DNA of 64,000 bases from CAVSUZ01 sp963795415. GTDB taxonomy: Bacteria > Pseudomonadota > Alphaproteobacteria > Acetobacterales > Acetobacteraceae. The stretch lies in NCBI GenBank assembly GCA_963795415.1, contig CAWCHQ010000003.1, forward strand, positions 1,178,001 through 1,242,000, in the 5' to 3' direction. The position numbers were made by a program, and so were the translations under genes. Shown piece after piece: positions 6,701 to 16,384 of the stretch (position 1 is its first letter; the number at the start of each line of letters is the position of its first letter). A model generated the notes under the pieces. That model saw only the letters and a program-made list of their open reading frames with translations, ran no database searches and was not told where the DNA came from.

Positions 6701-9340
6701 ATGCCTTCTACCGCCGCGAAGTATTTCGCGAACTACACGCAAATTCCTGGCCATCTGCCTTCTCCAGCATGGATGGCATTGCGGCTGCTCACCCTGATAG
6801 CAACCCTGTGCCTCGCCGGCGCTCTCATTCTAACGCCATTTGGTCTGACGCTGTTCTGGGGTCTCGCAATCCCCTTGCTGCCGGCGCTGTTCGTTATCGC
6901 GCCAGGTCTGTGGCGCCAGGTCTGTCCGATGGCGCTCATGAATCAATTGCCACTCCTTGCCGGCCATTCGTTCCATCGCGATCTGCCTGGCTTTGCTCGC
7001 CATTGGGCCTTCACCATCGCTGCCGGAGCCTTCATCGCCATCATCGCAATGCGCGCGCCATTGCTGAACCATAACGGCCCGCTGGTAGGGTTCGGCGTCA
7101 TCGGCATGCTGCTCCTCGCCCTCGCCGGCGGCATCGTCTTCAAGGGACGAAGCGGCTGGTGTGGTACGTTCTGCCCCTTGGCCCCGATTCAGCGTGACTA
7201 CGGCCATGCACCGCTGCTGCTCGTGCGCAATGGTTATTGCCGCCCATGCGTCGGCTGTCAGAAAAATTGTTACGATTTCAACCCGCGTGCCGCGGTGTTC
7301 GAGGATCTCTACGATTCAGACCCCGCCTATGCCGGGCAACGCCGGTTCTTCATGGCGATGATGCCCGGAATGGTACTGGGCTACTTTCTTCCGATCGCCC
7401 CGGTTCCCTATGGCGGCCTGGCCCGTGCCGCGGTCCTTCTCGGGTTTATCTGCCTTTCGGTCGGACTCTATCAGGCCGCAATCAGTTTCTTCCGCATCAA
7501 CCCGTTCCGCGCCGCTAACCTTTTTGCGTGTTCCGCCCTGGCTGCATTTTATTGGTTTGCCGGCCCCCTGATCCTGTCGGCGGGGCAGGCACTTTCCGGC
7601 CTGGCCTTCCCCTCCGCAATCGTCCGGACCAGCCAGTTGACCGGCCTCGTACTCGCCGCCGCGCTCAGCTACCGCGGCTGGAAAAATGAACGGCTCTTCC
7701 GCAAGGTCACAGAAGAATCGACCCACCTGCACGTCGATCAGACAGCCCGCACATTGCGAGACCGCGTCGCCGCTGCTTCAGTCGCCATGGCAACCGACGC
7801 CGAAACCGGAACAGCCTTCCCTGTCGCGCCGAACCAGACCCTTCTGGAGGCGATGGAGGCAGCCCATATCGGCATCGATTTCGGCTGCCGCTCCGGCCTG
7901 TGTGGCGCCGATGCCGTGCTCGTCAAATCAGGATCGGATAACCTGTCGCCGCCGGGCCCCGATGAGCTGGCCACGCTACAGCGGCTCGGCCTGGATGGAC
8001 TCGGACGTCTCGCCTGCGTCTGCCGGGTGAAGGGAGATGTCGTCGTCGATCGCGACGTCGAGAATGCGAAGCGGGCTTATGCCCTGACGCCCCCATCCCC
8101 AGGCACCGGCGATCCTCTGGTGGCGAAGGGCATATCCAAAGTGGTCATCGTCGGCAACGGCGTGGCTGGCGTCACCGTCGCGGAAAATCTTCGGCGTCAG
8201 AGCGAGTTGGTTGAAATCACCATCGTCACCGATGAACCTCACCATTTCTATAACCGGATGGCGGTTGGCCGCGTGCTGTACGGCCGGTCCGCCATGGATG
8301 GGCTGATGCTCCTGCCGGAGACCTGGTACGCCGATCACAAGATTGAAGTGTGGCGAAACACGCTCGCCGAATCGATCGACCGGCAGGGTCGGGAACTCCG
8401 CCTCGGCACCCGCGAGGCGCTGCCATACGATATCCTGGTACTGGCGACCGGCGCCGATCCGCTGCCGCCCGCCCCCGAATATCGCCGCTTCTCGAATTGC
8501 TTCGTCCTGCGCAGTGCGGCTGACGCTCTCGCGGTGCGCATGTGGGCTCAGCGCAATGCGGCTCACAAAGCGGTCGTGATCGGCGGTGGAATACTGGGGA
8601 TCGAGGCCGCAGATGCACTGCGTTTGCTCGGTATGAAAGTGGTGCTTCTTCAGCGCGCCGATCGCCTCATGGACCGTCAGCTTGATGAACAGGGGGCGAA
8701 GCGGCTGACAAGGTATCTTGGGAATATCGATATCGACGTTCGCACCGGAGTCTCAGTCGTCCGCTTCGAAGGCGATAGCCTGCTCCAGGCCGTCGTCCTG
8801 AATGACGGCTCCCGGGTCGCGGCCGACATGTTCGTAGCCTGTATCGGCATCGCACCGCGCGTGGAACTCGCAAGATCCTGCGGGCTCGAAGTCGGCCGAG
8901 GCATCAAGGTCGATGCATTCATGTGCACGTCCGACCCGGCGATCTACGCGGTGGGCGATGCCGCCGAGCTCCCAGGCGCTCTCGCCGGGTTCTGGCCGGT
9001 TGCCGTCGCGCAGGCCTCGGCGTGCATTGCCGGCATGCTTGGCCGGCCGGACGGTTATCAGCCGCCGCACACCTTCGCCCAGCTCAAGTGTGATGGCATC
9101 GATCTCAGAAGTTTCGGCGAAGTGGACGTTCGGCCCGACGACGAGATCATTTCCGCCCAGGAGGATGCCCCAGCTTGGTGGCGGTTCGTGCTCAGGGACG
9201 GCAAACTAACAGGCGCCATCCTTGTCGGACCGCCCGGAACCGGCCGCGACTTTGGTCGGCTTCTGAATGCCGAAACCGACCTGTCCCCGGTGCTTAATGA
9301 GTTGCGCCAGGGACGGATTGAGGCGTTGGTCAAACTTTAA
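6701..9340 (+). CDS. Membrane Fe-S / [2Fe-2S] / FAD-NAD(P)H oxidoreductase fusion
   Basis: Three electron-transfer modules in one 879-residue chain. Residues 1-330 form about eight membrane helices with NapH/CcoG-like cysteines: Cys154 and Cys158 (CGTFCPLAPIQ) and Cys180, 183, 186 and 190 (CRPCVGCQKNC). Residues 340-455 resemble a plant-type [2Fe-2S] ferredoxin with Cys396 and Cys401, then Asp404 where the third Cys is usual, then Cys439/Cys441. Residues 478-879 are a NirB/rubredoxin-reductase-like flavoprotein with two dinucleotide motifs (VVIVGNGVAG near 481, VVIGGGILGIEA near 625), a GDAAELPG FAD motif and a NirB-like C-terminal domain. It probably moves electrons between NAD(P)H and a membrane or quinone partner. 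The direction and acceptor are unknown. Confidence 0.85.
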   Translation: MPSTAAKYFANYTQIPGHLPSPAWMALRLLTLIATLCLAGALILTPFGLTLFWGLAIPLLPALFVIAPGLWRQVCPMALMNQLPLLAGHSFHRDLPGFARHWAFTIAAGAFIAIIAMRAPLLNHNGPLVGFGVIGMLLLALAGGIVFKGRSGWCGTFCPLAPIQRDYGHAPLLLVRNGYCRPCVGCQKNCYDFNPRAAVFEDLYDSDPAYAGQRRFFMAMMPGMVLGYFLPIAPVPYGGLARAAVLLGFICLSVGLYQAAISFFRINPFRAANLFACSALAAFYWFAGPLILSAGQALSGLAFPSAIVRTSQLTGLVLAAALSYRGWKNERLFRKVTEESTHLHVDQTARTLRDRVAAASVAMATDAETGTAFPVAPNQTLLEAMEAAHIGIDFGCRSGLCGADAVLVKSGSDNLSPPGPDELATLQRLGLDGLGRLACVCRVKGDVVVDRDVENAKRAYALTPPSPGTGDPLVAKGISKVVIVGNGVAGVTVAENLRRQSELVEITIVTDEPHHFYNRMAVGRVLYGRSAMDGLMLLPETWYADHKIEVWRNTLAESIDRQGRELRLGTREALPYDILVLATGADPLPPAPEYRRFSNCFVLRSAADALAVRMWAQRNAAHKAVVIGGGILGIEAADALRLLGMKVVLLQRADRLMDRQLDEQGAKRLTRYLGNIDIDVRTGVSVVRFEGDSLLQAVVLNDGSRVAADMFVACIGIAPRVELARSCGLEVGRGIKVDAFMCTSDPAIYAVGDAAELPGALAGFWPVAVAQASACIAGMLGRPDGYQPPHTFAQLKCDGIDLRSFGEVDVRPDDEIISAQEDAPAWWRFVLRDGKLTGAILVGPPGTGRDFGRLLNAETDLSPVLNELRQGRIEALVKL

Positions 9341-9341
9341 A

Positions 9342-10817
9342 CTATGGCTTGTCGGACCCCGCCGGCTTCGCCACTTCCGAACCTTGCGGAGCAGCGGAAG
9401 AAATCGCCGCCGGAGGCCCTGCATCCAGCGGTGTGTGACCAGAATACAGCGGCACCCACCTTTGATCGCCCTTGCGATCAACTAGAAGGGCGACGAACCG
9501 TGAGGTCTGTCGTGCATGCTCGACCGCCTGGATGACCTCGTCGGGGGAGGTGACCGGGATGCCTTGCACCTCCTCAATAACGTCGCCGGCGGTAATGGCA
9601 TGCGTGTAAGCGTCCGATGTCGGATCGACCGCGGCCACAACGACACCTTTGTCTCCCTGAATGCCGTAAAGCCGGCGCGCGGCGTCGGTCATCGGGGAAA
9701 GCACCAGGCCGAGATCGGGGGGTTGGACTGCCGCCGCATGCTCCATGCTCTGCACCATCGACCCTTCTGGCGTCTCCAGGTCAGCCCATTCCTCGACGGT
9801 GATCGGTACCTGCATCTCCTTGCCGTTGCGTAGGACGACCAGAGGAACCGTCGTATTGATCGGCGTACGGATAACCTCGGCCATCACCTGGCGCGAGTTG
9901 GCAGGTGCCACATCCCCATAGCGAATAATAACGTCGCCCGGCCGCAATCCGGCGTAGTCGGCTGGGCTGTCATCTTCCGCCCGGGTAACCAGGGCGCCAC
10001 CAGGATTCTTCAGATGGAATGCTTGTTGAATTGGCGGCGTCACATCCTGCAGATGCACCCCGATCCACCCGACCGTGCCAGTGTCTGGGTGAAGCAGGTG
10101 ACGAACCGCATAGGCAGCTTCGGTGGAAGCGATGGCGAACCCCAGTCCATTGGAACCTTCGCCCTCGGTGTTGGTCACCAGAATCGTCGCAATCCCGATC
10201 ACTTCTCCATCCCGGTCAAGCACCGGCCCGCCCGAGTTGCCGTGATTGATCGCTGCATCCGTCTGGATGTAGTCGTCAACCGGGGTGTTCATCAGATCGC
10301 GATGCACCGCGCTTACAATGCCTGAGCTGACCGAGGTGCCCAGGCCAAGCGGATTGCCGATTACTATCAGCGGGTCCCCTATCCGTGCTTTGTCGCTGTC
10401 CGCAAATTTCAGAAACGGCAGCGGCCGGCCAGCATCGATCTTGACGATCGCAAGATCAAGCATCTCGGTTGCGGCGAGCAGCTTCGCATCCCATTGGGAC
10501 TTGTCAGATAATGTCACCGTTATGCGGAATGCTCCGTCGATGACATGCTTGTTGGTAACTATCGTTCCGGACGGATCTATCAGGAACCCCGTGCCGACCT
10601 CCCGTCCCCGCTGCTCCTTTCCGTTCTTCGTCGTGATGCTCTCAATGGAGATATTCACCACAGCCGGCAGAGCCTGGCCGATGACGCTGCTCCAGTCCAT
10701 CGGGGTTGCAGCGGCGTTTACCGGAGCCTTACCGGCTAGTAACATGAGTGCGCAAACGGCAGCCCCAACCATCCCGCGGAGCCCGGGTAAACACACGCTT
10801 TTCGACCACGCGATCAT
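9342..10817 (-). CDS. Periplasmic HtrA/DegP-type serine protease
   Basis: Trypsin-like protease with two PDZ domains, 491 residues from the chosen start. Triad residues are visible: His91 (TNKHVIDG), Asp121 (EMLDLAIVKI) and Ser195 (INHGNSGGPV). The PDZ domains lie at about residues 255-345 and 370-460, followed by a Pro/Ala-rich tail. A signal peptide (MIAWSKSV to KAPVNA) fits periplasmic quality control. I chose ATG 10817 rather than the upstream ATG at 10859 because GAGGGG lies six bases ahead and the signal peptide then starts correctly. It converges tail-to-tail with the Fe-S/FAD fusion, leaving one base between the stops. Confidence 0.92.
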   Translation of the reverse strand: MIAWSKSVCLPGLRGMVGAAVCALMLLAGKAPVNAAATPMDWSSVIGQALPAVVNISIESITTKNGKEQRGREVGTGFLIDPSGTIVTNKHVIDGAFRITVTLSDKSQWDAKLLAATEMLDLAIVKIDAGRPLPFLKFADSDKARIGDPLIVIGNPLGLGTSVSSGIVSAVHRDLMNTPVDDYIQTDAAINHGNSGGPVLDRDGEVIGIATILVTNTEGEGSNGLGFAIASTEAAYAVRHLLHPDTGTVGWIGVHLQDVTPPIQQAFHLKNPGGALVTRAEDDSPADYAGLRPGDVIIRYGDVAPANSRQVMAEVIRTPINTTVPLVVLRNGKEMQVPITVEEWADLETPEGSMVQSMEHAAAVQPPDLGLVLSPMTDAARRLYGIQGDKGVVVAAVDPTSDAYTHAITAGDVIEEVQGIPVTSPDEVIQAVEHARQTSRFVALLVDRKGDQRWVPLYSGHTPLDAGPPAAISSAAPQGSEVAKPAGSDKP

Positions 10818-11104
10818 TGGCTGCCCCTCGGCAAACTTTGCAGCAAAAAGATGCAGCAAAAAGATTATGGCGCGGATGCTCTCGCCCCGCGGCGAAGCAT
10901 CTTGTTCTGGTGTCCCGCCAGCTCCACGCTAACGAATGAACCGCTCCGCTTCAAGCGCGAAAGCGGTCATCTTTGGCGGTCTGGAGGATCCAGTTCGGTT
11001 TGCCGCTGAAGCGCAAGCCCCTTTGTGATCCTCCCAACGCGACACGCTGGCCCAGGAAGGGTAATATAAGGCGACCCCAAAGCCGGAACGCGAAGGAGCG
11101 GGCG

Positions 11105-11569
11105 ATGGAGCCTATTAGTGCAGTTGCTCTCAGCCTGGCCCTCGGTGCGGGATCGCTCGCAGGCCACGAAGTGGTCAGCGCCCTCGTGCAGGATGCCTAT
11201 GCCGCACTGAAGAACCTCATCAAAAGCCGTTATCCGAAGGTTTCACTCGATCAGCTCGAGCAGGCGCCTGAGTCAAAGAACCGGCGAGCCGTCGTGGAGG
11301 AGGACCTGACTAATGCTGACGCTGCCCGGGACACGGAGCTCGTTGCGGCGGCACACAAGTTGATCGAGCTAATCCGGCGGCAGGCCCCCGGCGCCGCCGC
11401 AGCAATCGGCGTCGATCTCCGCGACGTTGAAGCTGCCAATCTGCGGCTGGCCGATATCGCCGCCTCGGGAACTGGCGTGAAGGTCGAGAGAGCCAGGGTC
11501 TCCGGCGACATGGAGATACGTGGCATTCGCGCCGGTCTTCCGCCCGCTGGCGATTCCAAGGCCGGCTGA
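11105..11569 (+). CDS. Small adaptor-like protein paired with the TPR protein
   Basis: A 154-residue protein without signal peptide, opening with a hydrophobic helix (AVALSLALGAGSLAGHEVV), then a charged helical stretch containing YAALKNLIKSRYPKV and PESKNRRAVVEEDL. It ends in short beta-like repeats (GTGVKVERARVSGDMEIRGI). I recall N-terminal regions of this style in bacterial TPR/STAND conflict proteins, but I cannot name the family with certainty. The start is well supported: AAGGAG lies eight bases before ATG 11105. The gene is ten bases from the TPR gene, whose N-terminus carries a similar short beta motif, so the two probably interact. Confidence 0.65.
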   Translation: MEPISAVALSLALGAGSLAGHEVVSALVQDAYAALKNLIKSRYPKVSLDQLEQAPESKNRRAVVEEDLTNADAARDTELVAAAHKLIELIRRQAPGAAAAIGVDLRDVEAANLRLADIAASGTGVKVERARVSGDMEIRGIRAGLPPAGDSKAG

Positions 11570-11579
11570 TCGCGCTGCC

Positions 11580-13377
11580 ATGTCTCAGACCGGCGTAATC
11601 CTCACCGACGTCCGGGCCGAGACAGTCACCATAAGCGGCGTCACTCTCGGGCTCACCGCGCCCGAGGTCCAGGAACTGACCAAGGCTGCCGCCGCTGGTG
11701 CGGTCAGTCCCCTTACCGACAAGATCATCGATCTGAGCCAGAAACTCGGCGTCACCCAGGGCGCCATGCGGATGATGCTGACCACCGTCGGCCACGCCCA
11801 TGTTCCGGACGAACGGCTGGTGGACAAGCTCGGCGAGGTCGTCGCTCAGTACCGGCAAAGCCGCCGCTGCCATCGTTGCCCTGCGCCCGGACAACCCTCT
11901 CGCCCAGGAGCACGTTGCCTCGGCGTCCCGGGCAGCCGCGTCCGGTGATCGAAGCAAGGCGCGCCAGCACCTTCAGGCGGCTCGTGCCGCTGCGGAAGCC
12001 GCCGTCGAAGCGGCGCGGCGCCTCGCCCGCGCGGCGGAGATGGCGGCGGAAAAACAAATGCTTCAGGCTGCGCGCGCTGTGTCCGCCGAAGCCGAGCTGA
12101 CGCTCGCCGCCCTGGATTATCAGGATGCAGCGCAGCTGTTCGGAGAGGCCGCATCGCTGGTGCCGGACAGCGAGCCGATTGAAAAGGGCATTCTGCGCTG
12201 GCGGCAGGCCGATGCTCTGCAACGTCACGGCGAGGAGCGCGGCGACAACGCGGCGCTGTTTCACGCCATCGACCTCCATGGCCGTGCCCTGGAGCACCTG
12301 CCCCGCCATCAGGTCCCGCTCCACTGGGCCCGCGCGCAAAACGATCTCGGCGCGGCGCTTTCCTCACTCGGTGAACGGGAAAGCGGCACGGCGCGGCTGG
12401 AGCAGGCGGTGGTGGCGTTTCGGCTCGCGCTGGAGGAGCGAACCCGCGATCGCGACGCGCACGCCTGGGCAATGACGCAGAACAATCTCGCCACCGCGCT
12501 CTGGCGGCTGGGCGAGCGGGAGAGCGGGAACGCCCGGCTGGAGGAGGCCGCCGCTGCTTTCCGTGCCGCGCTCGAAGGGACGACGCGTGAGCGCGTCCCC
12601 CGCGACTGGGCCATGACCCAGATGAACCTCGGCAACGCCCTCGCGGCTCTCGGCCAGCGGGAAAGCAGCACAACGCGTCTGGAGGAAGCGGTCGCCGCGT
12701 ATCGCGCGGCGCTCGACGGAACCACCCGCGAACGCACGCCGCGCGCCTGGGCACTGGCGCAAATGAATCTTGGCTCCGCGCTCGCCAGGGTCGGCGAACG
12801 AGAAACCGGAACCGCCAGGCTCGAGGAAGCCGTCGAGGCGTACCGCGCCGCGCTCGAGGAGAGGACGCGCGAGCGATACCCGCTGCAGTGGGCGACCACC
12901 CAGATGAACCTCGGCGCGGTGCTTCGCACCTGGGGCGAGCGTGAGCCGGGGATCGCACGGCTCCAGGAAGCTGTCATCGCCTTCCGCGCCGCGCTGGAGG
13001 AAAGAACCCGCGACCGTGTGCCACTCCAATGGGCGACCACTCAAATGAACCTCGGCGCCGCGCTTGCGGCGCTAGGCGAGCGCGAAACCGGGACCACCCA
13101 ACTTGAAGAAGCAGTGGGAGTTCTTCGCGCCGCGCTGGAAGAGCGGCCGCGGGATCGCGTGCCGCTCGACTGGGCCATGACGCAGATGAATCTCGGCAGC
13201 GCACTCGCGGCATTGGGCGTGCGCGAAGACGGCCTGACACAGCTTGAGGAAGCGGCGGCGGCGTTCGAAGCGTGCCTGGCTGTTACCGCCGCGGTCTGGC
13301 CGGCCAACTGGGTTCGGTCAGTCGCCGCACGCCGCGACTGGGCGCTGGCGGAAATCGCGGGACGAACAGTGACCTGA
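11580..13377 (+). pseudogene. TPR protein with seven 47-residue repeats (one frameshift)
   Basis: The first segment from ATG 11580 encodes a beta-like opening (TVTISGVTLGLTAPEV) and a helical region (KLGVTQGAMRMMLTTVG). Near 11857 the run AAA is one base too long, and the protein continues in the next frame (AAAAIVALRPDNPLAQ). After an Ala-rich coiled stretch come seven tandem TPR-like units of 47 residues, each containing a WAMTQMNLGxALxxLGERE core. With the shift corrected the protein is about 598 residues. Repeat arrays this uniform occur in sensor arms of NTPase/TPR signalling and conflict proteins. No NTPase or obvious effector domain is present, so a function cannot be assigned. It could be intact if the extra base is an error. 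Confidence 0.75.
12315..13300 (+). repeat. Tandem 141-bp coding repeats (about seven units)
   Basis: Seven consecutive 141-bp units inside the TPR gene encode 47-residue repeats that differ at only a minority of positions. Shared anchors are the Trp-Ala pair, NLG, GERE and the EEAV...RAALEERTRER helix. The DNA stays similar between units, including conserved GGCGAGCG-type blocks, so recombination or recent duplication is keeping them alike. Copy number may vary between strains and could be miscounted in the assembly. Confidence 0.75.
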
Positions 13378-13443
13378 TATCCGAAACATCTTGCCCGGTC
13401 CCATAATGGCTCCGAAACTGCACAACGTCAGCGGGGCAGGACC

Positions 13444-14094
13444 ATGCGGCCAAAATTGGTTGCCGTTATAGGTGCGGTGTTTGGTCTCATTCTCGCGGGA
13501 GGCGCCGCGAACGCCGCGATGGTGGCGGGCATGGTGCTCGGGATGAGCGGCCCGTCTGCTGCGCAGAACCAGGCGCTGAGGCCCGGTGAGCCGATCGAGG
13601 CCGGCGTTGCCATCAGCGTGCCCTTGGGCAGCAATCTCAAGCTCCAGATGAAAGACCGGTCGCTGATTGCGCTCGCCCCCGGCACCACCATGACCATCGC
13701 CCGTTACGATTTTGATTCCGGCGGCCGTCACGTGCAGCTCGCATTAGCGCACGGGCTTATGCATCTGCTCGTAACCAGGATTGCCGGTCCATCCACATTT
13801 CAAGTCTCCACCCAAACGGGAACTGCATCGGTGCGTTCGAACTCGGCCGACTGGCTCATTGCGGTGCAGCCAAACGGAGTGCAGGCCGGGGTACTCTCAG
13901 GCATGGTGGTTCTGACCGGCACCACATCCCGCTCGGTTTCCATCCCTGCCCATTGGGGGACGCGCCTCGAACCAGGTTTGGACCCGATGCTGCCGCGGGT
14001 ATGGGGACAGGTCGAGTTCGACGCATTCCTTCGCCGCACCGAATGTTGCCAACCATCACAACCAGGGGCAGAACCTGCGCCGCCAAGCCGGTAA
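13444..14094 (+). CDS. Secreted FecR-domain protein
   Basis: A 216-residue exported protein. The N-terminus (MRPKLVAVIGAVFGLILAGG, then AANAA) is a signal peptide. The FecR-like region has the typical layout: GEPIEAGVAISVPLGSNLKL, the DRSLIALAPGTTMTI strand, a low-complexity Gly/His segment, then FQVSTQTGTASVRSNSADWL and a barrel-closing VLSGMVVL. It lacks the anti-sigma N-terminal domain, so it is a periplasmic FecR-fold protein rather than a classical sigma regulator. It is 19 bases upstream of an outer-membrane-like protein and probably forms a unit with it. Confidence 0.75.
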   Translation: MRPKLVAVIGAVFGLILAGGAANAAMVAGMVLGMSGPSAAQNQALRPGEPIEAGVAISVPLGSNLKLQMKDRSLIALAPGTTMTIARYDFDSGGRHVQLALAHGLMHLLVTRIAGPSTFQVSTQTGTASVRSNSADWLIAVQPNGVQAGVLSGMVVLTGTTSRSVSIPAHWGTRLEPGLDPMLPRVWGQVEFDAFLRRTECCQPSQPGAEPAPPSR

Positions 14095-14113
14095 CCGCCG
14101 GAGGTCTTTCGTT

Positions 14114-14990
14114 GTGCGCTCTCTGCCCGAGCTTCTCTTTACCTCGATTATCGTCGCGAGCCTGAGCCCGGCCGCGGCGAATGCTTACACCGCGGCCGGC
14201 GATCGCAACTTCCCAGCCACACTCATACTTCCGCAGATCGCTCCCTCCGACGCATTCTGGGGCACCTTCAACGCCCAACCCACTCAAAACGGCTACACGA
14301 CGCAGTTCACCGGCACCTACACCAAGACGATAACCGAGCGACTCGGCATCCAGTTGGAAGATGGCTTCACTCACCGCGCCTCAATGATCGGCGCGCAGAA
14401 CTTCGATCTGCAGCTGCAGGACCGAGGCAGTGCTCGACCAGCAGCACGAATTCGTGCTGTCGTTCCAGGTCGATCACGAATTTGGCGGGACCGGAAGCCA
14501 AAGCGTCGGCAGCTTTCAGCAGGGGTCAACCCAGCCGGCGTTTACCTTCGGCAAAGGATTGGGCGACCTTCCGGTCGGCTATTGGCGCCCGCTTGCCATC
14601 ACTGGTTTTGCTGGATACGAAATTGCCCAGGGCAGCCGGCCGAGCATGGTCAATACCGGCTTTTCCATCCAATATTCCATGCCCTATCTGGTCTCCAAAG
14701 TAGCCAATGTCGGCCTGCCCTCATTTCTCCGAGGCATGACGCCGATCACCGAGGTCTTTGTGTCCACCCCGGCCGGGCGAAGCTACGGCAAGTCCACCAC
14801 GCTCGTCGTCGCTCCCGGCCTGAGCTACTCTCAGGGCCAGGGATGGGAATTCGGCATCGAGGCAATGATCCCCACCACACGGCAAACCGGCACTGGCGTC
14901 GGTTTTATCGCCCAGCTCGTGATCCAGCTCGATTACCTGTTCCCCGACAGCATCATCGGCGGGCCCATCTTCCGCGCCCCGCTGCAATAG
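14114..14990 (+). pseudogene. Outer-membrane beta-barrel-like protein, one frameshift
   Basis: GTG 14114 starts a signal peptide (SLPELLFTSIIVASLSPAAA) and a mature part with alternating hydrophobic strands (GYTTQFTGTYTKTITERLGIQ). The frame shifts near 14420-14424, and strands continue (HEFVLSFQVDHEFGGTG, TPITEVFVSTPAG, GWEFGIEAMIP) to a C-terminus ending in an aromatic-poor FRAPLQ. The plan, roughly 290 residues with repeated amphipathic strands, fits a small outer-membrane barrel of the phenol-degradation/transporter-like class. The breakpoint follows CAGGACC, the same context as in rppH. A working gene is likely if the extra base is an error. Confidence 0.65.
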
Positions 14991-15102
14991 GCGCACGTCA
15001 GGCAGGCGAATGCTGCGCTGAACCTGTCATCGCCAGTCACCGTGCAGCGGTAGCGTGGCGATCTCGTGGAGAGTTCGCGCAGGCTTGCCGTTCAGCGTCA
15101 TT

Positions 15103-16381
15103 CTACGCGAAAGCGAACCGCACCACCGACACTGCCGCGATCAGCCACACCGCTCCCGCAATTTCCCGCAGCCGGCCGGCAATCACCTTCACCACAACAT
15201 AAGTAACGAAGCCCAGCCCGATCCCGGTCGCGATGGAAAATGTAAACACGGTTCCCAGTGTCAGGATCACCGCAGGCACGTACTCGCTGGCGTCATCCCA
15301 CGGCACTTCCGATAAGGCCCGCGTCATCAGGCAGGCGACGAACACCAGTGCGGGCGCGGTCGCGAACCCCGGAATTGCCGTTGCCAGCGGCGCAAAAAAC
15401 AGCGCCAGCACGAACAGAGCAGCCACTACGAGAGCGGTCAGTCCCGTGCGCCCACCTGCCTCGATCCCGGCGGCACTCTCGATATAGCTGGTCGTCGGTA
15501 CTGGTCCCGAGCAGCGAGCCGATAATGGCGCCGCCACTGTCGGCCAGCAGCGCCTCGCGCAGCCGCGGCACCGTTCCATCCGGCCGCATCAGCCCCGCCC
15601 GATGCGTCGTCGCGATCAGCGTTCCCGCATTGTCCAGCACATCGACCAGGAAGAACGTCAGGATCACCGCGGGAATGCCCAGATGCACGGCATCCGCGAT
15701 ATCCAGCTTAAGGAAAGTCGGCGCCAGCGACGGGGGCGCCGCGACGATGCCGTGGAACTGCGTCAACCCGAACGGAACCCCAAGCGCGGCGGTGATCAAT
15801 ATGCCAATCAGGATCGCGCCGGTCACGCGCCGCGCCGCCAGCCCCGCGATGATCAGGAACCCGATGCAGGACAGCAGCGGCGCCGCAGTGCGCAGCTTGC
15901 CCATCGTGACCAGCGTGGCCGGATCCCCGGTGACCACGCCCATATCGTGCAGCCCGATGAGCCCCAGAAACAGCCCGATCCCCGCACCGATCCCGAGTTT
16001 CAGCGAAATCGGGATGGCGTTGATAAGCCACTCCCGGATGCGAAACACGCTGATCAGCAGAAACCCGATGCCGGAGAGGAACACCGCACCGAGCGCCGTT
16101 TCCCACGGCACACCCATCCCCTTGACGACAGAGAAGGTAAAGTAGGCGTTCAGCCCCATCCCCGGCGCCAGCGCCAGCGGCAAATTCGCGAACAGCCCCA
16201 TCGCCGCAGAGCCGATCGCCGCCGCGATGCAGGTTGCTACGAATGCCGCGCCATGATCGATCCCCGCCGCCGCAAGGATGCTCGGGTTGACCACGACGAT
16301 ATAGGCCATGGTCAGCCAGGTGGTTACGCCAGCAAGGATCTCGGTGCGCGGCGTGGCACGATTCTCGGCGAGCTTGAACAT
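15103..16381 (-). pseudogene. Adenine/hypoxanthine/guanine permease, AzgA/NCS2-like (one frameshift)
   Basis: Purine-proton symporter of the AzgA branch. From ATG 16381, signature segments are TEILAGVTTWLTMAYI, NPSILAAAGIDHG, LALAPGMGLNAYFTF and the VDVLDNAGTLIATTHRAG helix. At GTST the frame shifts near 15494, where one extra base next to GGTAC (plus strand) must be removed to give TSYIESAAGIEAGGRTG, the second NCS2 signature. Twelve or more membrane helices follow to 15103. Corrected length is about 425 residues, normal for the family. The single indel makes an assembly error likely. Confidence 0.85.
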
Positions 16382-16384
16382 GCG

